Origin: CAYOSU01 sp964406735
GTDB taxonomy: Bacteria; Bacillota; Clostridia; Christensenellales; CAMQZB01
NCBI GenBank assembly: GCA_964406735.1
Contig: CAYOSU010000010.1
Span: 1-58,084, forward strand
Direction: 5' to 3'
Length of the DNA: 58,084 nucleotides
Shown: positions 32,648 to 39,208 of the stretch, one piece after another
Layout: each line of letters starts with the position of its first letter
Numbering within the stretch: the first letter of the stretch is position 1
The notes under the pieces: model-generated
Database searches by the model: none
What the model was told of the DNA's origin: nothing
What the model saw: the letters and a program-made list of their open reading frames with translations, nothing else
Made by a program: the position numbers and the translations under genes

Positions 32648-34912
32648 ATGACGGATAATTTCGTATCGAAAAAGTGTTGTCATTGCGGAACGGTAGCCGA
32701 ATATCCGATGCCGTCGGACTTCAAAGTAGCCGTCCCGAAATACCTTGACGGCAAGCCCTTTGAGGACGGCAATTTCGAGCTGAAAAGGACTGTAATGCGT
32801 TGCCCGAAGTGCGGCTACGCAAGCTTTGACGTTTCAAAGAGCATACTCAAAGACAGCAGCATAGTGTCGAGCGACGAGTACGAGTCCATAATAAAAAGCG
32901 ACCTGTTCCCCAAGTATATTGCGAACTACATCGCAATAGGGTACATATACGAACGCCAGAGCGAGTATTATCATGCGTCGCACGCATATTTATGTGCGGC
33001 GTGGGGATGCAGAGACGAAAAGAGAGAAAAGGAAGCCGAGATATTGCTTGAAAAGGCGGCAAAGCTCATTTTGAAGCACATAGGATCAAGCGAATTCAAG
33101 GCTCATCCAGACCTTAATATGCTGCAGTGCGCAGTCGATATTCTGAGGCAGATAAGGGAGTTTGACAACGCCAAAAAGCTTGCGGCGTACGCCCTTTCCA
33201 AAAACCTGCCAGAGGATATGCGCAAGCTGTTCTTGTTGGAGCAGTCCCTTTGCGACAATTATATCTACGCACCGCACGCATTCAAGCCGCAGAACGAGAC
33301 AAAGATAACGAGCTTGCAGGAACTTTTCAACCGCTTTGCCGAGGCAAAAACGGGCGACGATAAGATGAAATTGCAAGCGTTTGCCGATGCGTTCGAGTTC
33401 GTCAATAGCATCAAATATAAAGACGTCGAAAAGGGCGTATGGCTGGTAGCCAACCCCTTCTTGAATCAAGGCTTCGACTTCAATAAGGGCGTAAACCTGA
33501 CAAGAGACGCTTTAACGGAGAAAAAAGCGCCGCAAAAGGCGGCGGAAATGCCGATAAAGCCCCAACAGCCCGTCTTAAAGGTATTCACCAAGGCAGAGGA
33601 CTTAAAGCCTCAACAGCCCGAGATGCCGCAAGAAACAGCCCCTGTTGAGGAAGAAATACTTGTCGAGGAAGAGCCTGTTGAGACCGTAACAGAGCCTATC
33701 GAGCAGTCGGTACCAGAGCAGATAGAGGAAACTCCTATCGAGCCGCCACGCCCGATCAAGGTATTTACCTCCGTAGACGACCTGAAAGCCGAGGAAGAGC
33801 CGATAGAACCCGAGCAGACAGAGGAACTACCTTTCGAAGAGCCTAATTGCGAGGAAGAAATTCCCGAGGAAGAGGTAGAGGAAGCGCTCGAAGAGCCTGC
33901 TTACGAGGAAATTGAGCAACCCGAACCCGAGAATATCCCCGATGAGACCGAAGAGACTTTCCCCGAAGAGCAACCGATTTCCGAAGAAACGGAAGATGTT
34001 GACGAGACCGAAGAGCTTGACGAACCCGAAGAAGACGAATGGGTAGAGGAAACCGAACAGCTCCCCGAAGAGCCTGTCGAGGAAGAAAACTTCTTTGAAG
34101 AGACGGAAGAAGAGGAAGATTTGCAGGCCCTTGACGAGGCGGAAGAGGCAGAACCACTCTCCGATGAAGAAATGGAAGCCCCCGACGACGAGCCGATAGA
34201 CGATCAACCTCTTGAGGATGACTTTGTCGAAGAGACTGTTCCCGAAGAGGAAGAACCCCTTGAAGAAGAGGAGATAGAGCCGGAGACCGCTCCCGAAGAG
34301 ATAACCGAGGAAGAGATTTCCGACGACCGACCCCTTGACGATGAAGAACAGCCCGAGCTTCCCGAAGAGCCCGTAGACGAGCTTGAAGAAGAGATAGAAG
34401 AGCCCTGCGAGGAAATAGACGATAAGCCCGAGGAAACAGTCGAAGAAACCACTGTTTCAGAGGAAGAAAGCGAAGACTCTGACCTTGACGAGCCCGAAGA
34501 CCAACCCCTTGAAGAGACTGCTATCGAGGAAGAAATTCCCGAGGAAGAAACGGAAACTACCGCAGAACCCGAAGAACAACTCCCCGAAGAGGAAGAAGAA
34601 ACTTCCGAGAAAGTGCCAGAAGAGCCTTCGGAAGTAACGCCCGAGGCTCAGACGGTGAGCGAAACGACGCAACAAACACCCGAAACGGAAACAGAGGAGG
34701 AAGAAGAAATGGAGGGCTTTGCCACCACTTACGAAGAACAGTGCGAGACGATAACGACGCTTGCGTCGATAGACGGAGCCATCTCGGTATCGGAGGTACA
34801 GTCGCTGTTTGAATACGGCTTTGTAAAAGCAAGAGACATATTGAACAGGATGGCGGACGACGGACTGCTCGAAAGAACGGACGATCCCGAAAATTTCCGC
34901 TACGTCAAATAA
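32648..34912 (+). CDS. DUF2225 zinc-ribbon protein with long acidic linker and C-terminal winged helix
   Basis: A 754-aa protein. Residues about 1-230 match DUF2225: a zinc ribbon (CCHCG near 10, CPKCGY near 54) and a helical repeat part with SEYYHASHAYLCAAWGC. Around residues 307 and 370 two copies of a xVFTxxxDLK motif occur. From about 330 to 690 the chain is almost wholly Glu, Pro, Thr and Asp, predicted disordered and extremely acidic. The last 60 residues (from TLASIDGAISVSEVQSLFEY to the end) look like a winged helix related to the FtsK gamma domain. GTGGAG precedes the ATG. Function unknown; perhaps a nucleic-acid-binding tether. Confidence 0.82.
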   Translation: MTDNFVSKKCCHCGTVAEYPMPSDFKVAVPKYLDGKPFEDGNFELKRTVMRCPKCGYASFDVSKSILKDSSIVSSDEYESIIKSDLFPKYIANYIAIGYIYERQSEYYHASHAYLCAAWGCRDEKREKEAEILLEKAAKLILKHIGSSEFKAHPDLNMLQCAVDILRQIREFDNAKKLAAYALSKNLPEDMRKLFLLEQSLCDNYIYAPHAFKPQNETKITSLQELFNRFAEAKTGDDKMKLQAFADAFEFVNSIKYKDVEKGVWLVANPFLNQGFDFNKGVNLTRDALTEKKAPQKAAEMPIKPQQPVLKVFTKAEDLKPQQPEMPQETAPVEEEILVEEEPVETVTEPIEQSVPEQIEETPIEPPRPIKVFTSVDDLKAEEEPIEPEQTEELPFEEPNCEEEIPEEEVEEALEEPAYEEIEQPEPENIPDETEETFPEEQPISEETEDVDETEELDEPEEDEWVEETEQLPEEPVEEENFFEETEEEEDLQALDEAEEAEPLSDEEMEAPDDEPIDDQPLEDDFVEETVPEEEEPLEEEEIEPETAPEEITEEEISDDRPLDDEEQPELPEEPVDELEEEIEEPCEEIDDKPEETVEETTVSEEESEDSDLDEPEDQPLEETAIEEEIPEEETETTAEPEEQLPEEEEETSEKVPEEPSEVTPEAQTVSETTQQTPETETEEEEEMEGFATTYEEQCETITTLASIDGAISVSEVQSLFEYGFVKARDILNRMADDGLLERTDDPENFRYVK

Positions 34913-34922
34913 AAAACTACTG

Positions 34923-34953
34923 AAAGACCCGACCTCAAAGTCGGGTCTTTTTT
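34923..34953 (+). terminator. Terminator of the DUF2225 gene
   Basis: A perfect 11-bp stem AAAGACCCGAC/GTCGGGTCTTT, loop CTCAAA, followed by T-run. Confidence 0.92.
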
Positions 34954-35017
34954 CGTGCTATCGAAAAGGCTTTTTGCGTGTTTATTATATAAAGGGTAAA
35001 AAAACTCCCAAAAACCC

Positions 35018-35045
35018 TTGACATTTCATCGGGGGGGGGTAAAAT
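35018..35045 (+). promoter_or_regulatory. Distal nfeD-floA promoter with a G9 tract in its spacer
   Basis: TTGACA (35018-35023) and TAAAAT (35040-35045) are separated by 16 bp, of which 35031-35039 are nine consecutive G. Length changes of the tract would move the spacer through 15, 16, 17 or 18 bp, so promoter strength could vary between cells. Confidence 0.6.
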
Positions 35046-35051
35046 AAGAAT

Positions 35052-35153
35052 ATGCAACCAATGTTTTCAGCTATTATTGCAATTGCATGCGAAATGTGGT
35101 ACAATATATATATGCAAGACCTTAAAAAGGAGGAAAAAGATGTTTATACTTGA
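35052..35153 (+). CDS. Candidate 33-aa upstream peptide overlapping the nfeD start
   Basis: An ATG at 35052 opens a 33-codon frame (MQPMFSAIIAIACEMW..., then a charged tail) whose TGA at 35151-35153 lies 14 nt inside the nfeD-like gene in another frame. The ATG coincides with the expected start point of the distal promoter, so it could be leaderless. No Shine-Dalgarno is present. It may be chance. Confidence 0.25.
   Translation: MQPMFSAIIAIACEMWYNIYMQDLKKEEKDVYT
35077..35105 (+). promoter_or_regulatory. Proximal nfeD-floA promoter
   Basis: TTGCAA (35077-35082), 17-bp spacer, TACAAT (35100-35105) with TGg upstream, followed by a 34-nt leader with AAAGGAGG. Confidence 0.75.
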
Positions 35154-35667
35154 AGCCGCAACCGAAGTCGTACCGACGATCCCTATTTACATACCGATAA
35201 TACTCTACGTCGTAGGCTTGTTCTTTGCCTGCATAGAGATATTCACACCGGGCTTCGGCTTGTTCGGAATAATAGGCATTTTAGCGTGCATAGCGGGCGT
35301 CGTCTTGCGAGTCATCGCAGGAGCGACTGCGCTTGAAATAGTATTGACGCTCGTTGCGATAGTAGCGGTACTCATCGCTGTATTTTTGATAATGTCCCGT
35401 TCTGCGCAAAAGGGCAGACTGTCGAAGTCTCCGCTCATTCTTTCGCAAAACGCCGTATCGACGGGACACACCGAGGGAACCGGCGATTACTCGCATTTAG
35501 TTGGCAAAGAGGGAGTAACAACGACGTTTTTGCGCCCGATAGGCAAAGCGAGCGTCGAGGATACCACCTACGATGTCATAGCGTCCGACGGCGAGATAAT
35601 AGAGAGCGGCGAAAAAATAAAGGTCATTTCTGTCGAAGGGCAGAAGATAATAGTAAAGAAAATATGA
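35140..35667 (+). CDS. NfeD-like membrane protein
   Basis: A 175-aa protein with hydrophobic helices in residues about 13-90, beginning IPIYIPIILYVVGLFFACIEIFTPGFG, and a C-terminal OB-fold (about 110-175) with VGKEGVTTTFLRPIGKASV and IIESGEKIKVISVEGQKIIV. NfeD proteins partner with flotillin-type SPFH proteins in membrane microdomains; the next gene is floA, as in Bacillus (yqeZ-floA). It is the short form without a serine-protease domain. AAAGGAGG lies 6 nt before the ATG. Confidence 0.9.
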   Translation: MFILEAATEVVPTIPIYIPIILYVVGLFFACIEIFTPGFGLFGIIGILACIAGVVLRVIAGATALEIVLTLVAIVAVLIAVFLIMSRSAQKGRLSKSPLILSQNAVSTGHTEGTGDYSHLVGKEGVTTTFLRPIGKASVEDTTYDVIASDGEIIESGEKIKVISVEGQKIIVKKI

Positions 35668-35680
35668 TTGGAGGTAGAAA

Positions 35681-36682
35681 ATGTTTTTATTGCAAATAGG
35701 CACCGGTTCGATCGTTGCGATCGTAGCCGCAGTGGTGATCGTACTCATACTTTTGGCTTTCTTGCCGCTGTCGGTATGGTTCAGAGCGCTCGTTTCGGGA
35801 GCTCACATACCTCTTTCGAGACTTATCGGAATCAAGCTTCGTAAGATAGACTTAAAGATGATAGTCGAATCGTATATCAGTGCGAAAAAAGCAGGTCTTT
35901 CCATCACGATAGACGAGCTCGAAACGCATATAATGGCAGGCGGTAAGGTCCTCAACGTCGTAAATGCGCTCATATCTGCGCACTCTGCGAATATCGACCT
36001 GTCCTCTCAGACGGCAAAGGCGATCGACCTTGCAGGAAGAGACGTACTCAACGCCGTAAAGGTCTCCGTCAACCCCAAGGTAATAGAGACTCCGACCGTT
36101 GCGGCTATCGCAAAGGACGGTATCGAGCTCAGGGCAAAGGCGAGAGTAACCGTAAGAGCCAACATCACGAGGCTTGTCGGCGGTGCAGGCGAAGAGACGA
36201 TAATCGCAAGAGTAGGCGAGGGCATCGTAACGACCGTCGGTTCTGCGACTACCCACAAAGAGGTTTTGGAGAACCCCGATAGAATTTCAAAGACAGTTCT
36301 TGCAAAGGGTCTTGACTCGGGAACGGCGTTCGAGATCTTGTCGATAGACATAGCTGATATTGACGTTGGCAGAAACGTTGGCGCACAGCTCCAAATGGAT
36401 CAGGCTGAGGCGGATAAGAGGATAGCTCAGGCAAAGGCAGAGGAAAGAAGAGCAATGGCAGTAGCTGCCGAGCAGGAAATGAAGGCCGAAACGCAGAAGA
36501 TGCGTGCACAGCTCATTGCGGCAGAGGCAGAAGTTCCCAAGGCTATCTCCGAGGCACTCAAAACGGGCAAGATGGGCGTAATGGACTACTACAACCTCAA
36601 AAACCTCAATGCCGATACCGATATGAGAAACGCTATCGCAAACGGCAGCGAGCCCAAGAATAACGGTCAGAGCGGTAAATAA
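35681..36682 (+). CDS. floA: Flotillin-like protein FloA
   Basis: A 333-aa SPFH-family scaffold of functional membrane microdomains. An N-terminal membrane segment (about 8-30) is followed by the characteristic LVSGAHIPLSRLIGIKLRK, VNALISAHSANIDLSSQ and GRDVLNAVKVSVNPKVI, and by an Ala/Glu-rich coiled coil (about 232-290) used for oligomerisation. TTGGAGG precedes the ATG. Length equals Bacillus FloA. It is co-transcribed with the nfeD-like gene. Confidence 0.95.
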   Translation: MFLLQIGTGSIVAIVAAVVIVLILLAFLPLSVWFRALVSGAHIPLSRLIGIKLRKIDLKMIVESYISAKKAGLSITIDELETHIMAGGKVLNVVNALISAHSANIDLSSQTAKAIDLAGRDVLNAVKVSVNPKVIETPTVAAIAKDGIELRAKARVTVRANITRLVGGAGEETIIARVGEGIVTTVGSATTHKEVLENPDRISKTVLAKGLDSGTAFEILSIDIADIDVGRNVGAQLQMDQAEADKRIAQAKAEERRAMAVAAEQEMKAETQKMRAQLIAAEAEVPKAISEALKTGKMGVMDYYNLKNLNADTDMRNAIANGSEPKNNGQSGK

Positions 36683-36684
36683 GC

Positions 36685-37044
36685 ATGGTATTTGACGAAT
36701 TGGATGAGGTGATCGTCGAGGGTATATACCCCGTCGAGCCAAAGACCCCTCCCGTCAAAAAGCCCGTAAAAACGGCAAACGCCTCAAAGCAGCCGAAAAA
36801 GGCGGCGAAGCCCGACCACGTTCACCCCTCCGAAAAGGGCAAGAGCATAGTAGTCGAGGAACGCCCCGAATACATCGGATCGCTTGGCGAGATAGACGAC
36901 GAGGGCTGTAACGACCACGACCACGGAAACCTTCGCTTCGTGCTCACCGAAAAGATAATCGAAGAGGTCTCCGACGACAGAAACAAGCTTGCGGAATACA
37001 TGGTCTTTTCCGAGATATTGGGAAAGCCCAAATGTAAACGCTGA
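36685..37044 (+). CDS. Hypothetical acidic protein downstream of floA
   Basis: A 119-aa soluble protein that I do not recognise. The N-terminal third has a Lys/Pro/Ala-rich, probably disordered stretch (KPVKTANASKQPKKAAKP), the centre has a His/Asp patch (CNDHDHG), and the C-terminal 35 residues (LRFVLTEKIIEEVSDDRNKL...) are probably helical. It starts 2 nt after floA, without a clear ribosome site, so it probably depends on translation of floA and ends the unit before a terminator. A role with FloA is only a guess from position. Confidence 0.7.
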   Translation: MVFDELDEVIVEGIYPVEPKTPPVKKPVKTANASKQPKKAAKPDHVHPSEKGKSIVVEERPEYIGSLGEIDDEGCNDHDHGNLRFVLTEKIIEEVSDDRNKLAEYMVFSEILGKPKCKR

Positions 37045-37055
37045 AATGAACGCAG

Positions 37056-37090
37056 AACGCCTTTTACGGGAAACCGTAAGAGGCGTTTTT
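37056..37090 (+). terminator. Terminator of the nfeD-floA unit
   Basis: AACGCCTTTTACGG-gaaa-CCGTAAGAGGCGTT, a 14-bp stem with one wobble pair, followed by TTTT. Confidence 0.9.
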
Positions 37091-37204
37091 TGCGTAAAAA
37101 GGCTGCAAAAGCGATAAAAACCGCCCCAAAAACGCAAGCTATATCGGTGCGGAATTTATAAGTAAATATTTGTTCGGTTATTTTTTAATAGGTCGAATAA
37201 TCGA

Positions 37205-37233
37205 TTGCAATATAGCCGAAAAAGTGTTATCAT
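37205..37233 (+). promoter_or_regulatory. Promoter of uvrB-uvrA, start point at the ATG
   Basis: TTGCAA (37205-37210), 17-bp spacer, TATCAT (37228-37233) with TGt upstream. Seven nt separate the -10 from the ATG at 37241. The CGGAG between them ends 1 nt before ATG and cannot serve as ribosome site. No obvious LexA box. Confidence 0.65.
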
Positions 37234-37240
37234 ACGGAGT

Positions 37241-39208
37241 ATGGAAAGCAAAGAAAGATTCAAGCTCGTATCTAGATATAAGCCGACGGGAGATCAGCCC
37301 GAGGCTATAGAAAAACTTGTCGAGGGCATAGAAGACGGCCTTTCACGACAGGTCCTTTTGGGCGTTACGGGCTCAGGCAAGACGTTCACTATGGCGAACG
37401 TAATAGAGCGTGTTCAGCGCCCCACTCTCGTCATAGCGCACAACAAGACGCTTGCCGCACAGCTTTGCAACGAGTTCAGGGAGTTTTTCCCCGAAAACAG
37501 GGTAGAGTACTTCGTTTCGTACTACGACTACTACCAGCCAGAAAGCTATATCCCGAGCACCGATACCTATATAGAAAAAGACCTATCGATGAACGACGAG
37601 ATAGACAAACTGCGCTACTCGGCGACTGCATCGCTTGCGGAAAGGCGTGATACGATAGTCGTAGCCTCCGTCTCGTGCATATACGGCTTAGGTGCGCCCG
37701 AGGAGTACTTCAAGCTGTCGATATCGCTTCGAAAGGGCGACGAGATAGACAGACACGAGCTTATGCGCAGACTTGTAGAGATACGCTACGAGCGCAACGA
37801 CCTCGATTTCAAGCGTTCGACGTTCAGAGTCAACGGAGACGTCTTCGAGATATTCCCCGCCGATAGGAGCGATATTGCCATAAGAGTAGACTTTTTCGGC
37901 GACGAGATAGAAAATATTTACGAGGTCGAGCCGGTATCGGGCAAGATAACCAAGAGCTTAGACCACGTCGGCATATTCCCCGCCTCGCACTACGCCGCAG
38001 GGGACGAAAAGATAAAGGAAGCCCTCACACGCATAGAGAGGGACATGGAGATACAGGAAAGCCTTTTCAAGGAAGATGGCAAGCTGATAGAGGCGCAAAG
38101 AATAAGAGAGCGAGTAACCTACGACATCGAGATGATGAAGGAGCTCGGGTATTGCAAGGGCATAGAGAATTACTCCCGCTACTTTGACGGCAGAGAGCCC
38201 GGCGAGCCTCCGTTCACCCTGCTTGATTATTTTCCCAAGGACTTAATGATATTCGTCGATGAGTCCCATATGACCATACCGCAGATACGTGCGATGCACC
38301 ACGGCGACAGGTCGAGAAAGGACTCCCTCGTGCAGTACGGCTTCAGACTGCCGTCAGCATACGACAACAGACCCTTGACTTATGAGGAGTTCGACAAAAA
38401 AGCGCCGCAGATGGTGCTCGTTTCGGCAACGCCTGCCGAATACGAGATGTCGGTATCGGGGCAGGTAGTCGAACAGCTCATCCGCCCGACGGGACTTCTC
38501 GACCCGAAGATTGAGGTGCGTCCCACAAAAGACCAGATAGACGACCTTATCGACGAGGTGATCAAGGTAACGGACGGCGGCGGCAAGGTACTCGTAACGA
38601 CGCTTACCAAGAAATTTTCCGAGATGCTCACCGATTATATGTCGGATAGGCATATAAAGGTTCGCTATATGCACAGCGATATAGACACCTTGGAGCGTAT
38701 AGATATAGTCAACGGCCTAAGGTCAGGCGAGTTCGACGTGCTCGTAGGTATAAACCTCCTGCGAGAGGGCTTGGACCTTCCCGAGGTAAAGCTCGTCGCA
38801 ATTCTGGACGCCGACAAAGAGGGCTTTTTGCGTAGCGACACGGCTCTCATACAGACGGTGGGCAGAGCTGCGAGAAACGCCGACGGTTACGTAATAATGT
38901 ACGCCGACGTGATAACGGGCAGCATGAGAAGAGCTATCGACGAGACGGAGAGAAGACGTGAAGCGCAGGATAAATACAACAAGGCGCACGGCATAGTGCC
39001 CAAGACCATAATAAAAGAGGTCAAGAACACGCTTGAAATATCGCACAAGGTGAGCGAGGGGGATAGGATACGCAAAGAGGACATCCCCAAGGAGATAGAC
39101 AAGCTCAAAACGCTTATGAAGATAGCCTCCGACCAGCTCGACTTCGAGAAAGCGATAGAGATAAGGAATACGATAGCAAAATTAAAGGCAAGATTATATA
39201 AAAGATGA
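37241..39208 (+). CDS. uvrB: Excinuclease ABC subunit B
   Basis: A 655-aa DNA-damage verification helicase of nucleotide excision repair. Walker A GVTGSGKTF, the damage-binding beta-hairpin region YYDYYQPESYIPSTDTYIEK, DESHMTIPQ and QTVGRAARN are present, and the C-terminal UVR domain (MKIASDQLDFEKAIEIRN) contacts UvrC. The ATG at 37241 is the family start; the predicted transcript begins almost at this codon. It overlaps uvrA (ATGA), so both are translated together. Confidence 0.98.
   Translation: MESKERFKLVSRYKPTGDQPEAIEKLVEGIEDGLSRQVLLGVTGSGKTFTMANVIERVQRPTLVIAHNKTLAAQLCNEFREFFPENRVEYFVSYYDYYQPESYIPSTDTYIEKDLSMNDEIDKLRYSATASLAERRDTIVVASVSCIYGLGAPEEYFKLSISLRKGDEIDRHELMRRLVEIRYERNDLDFKRSTFRVNGDVFEIFPADRSDIAIRVDFFGDEIENIYEVEPVSGKITKSLDHVGIFPASHYAAGDEKIKEALTRIERDMEIQESLFKEDGKLIEAQRIRERVTYDIEMMKELGYCKGIENYSRYFDGREPGEPPFTLLDYFPKDLMIFVDESHMTIPQIRAMHHGDRSRKDSLVQYGFRLPSAYDNRPLTYEEFDKKAPQMVLVSATPAEYEMSVSGQVVEQLIRPTGLLDPKIEVRPTKDQIDDLIDEVIKVTDGGGKVLVTTLTKKFSEMLTDYMSDRHIKVRYMHSDIDTLERIDIVNGLRSGEFDVLVGINLLREGLDLPEVKLVAILDADKEGFLRSDTALIQTVGRAARNADGYVIMYADVITGSMRRAIDETERRREAQDKYNKAHGIVPKTIIKEVKNTLEISHKVSEGDRIRKEDIPKEIDKLKTLMKIASDQLDFEKAIEIRNTIAKLKARLYKR

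Noticed and set aside
32158..34832. Long minus-strand frames opposite the Cys-rich tail and acidic linker
   Set aside because: They are shadows of strongly biased GAA/GAG/TGC codon usage on the plus strand.
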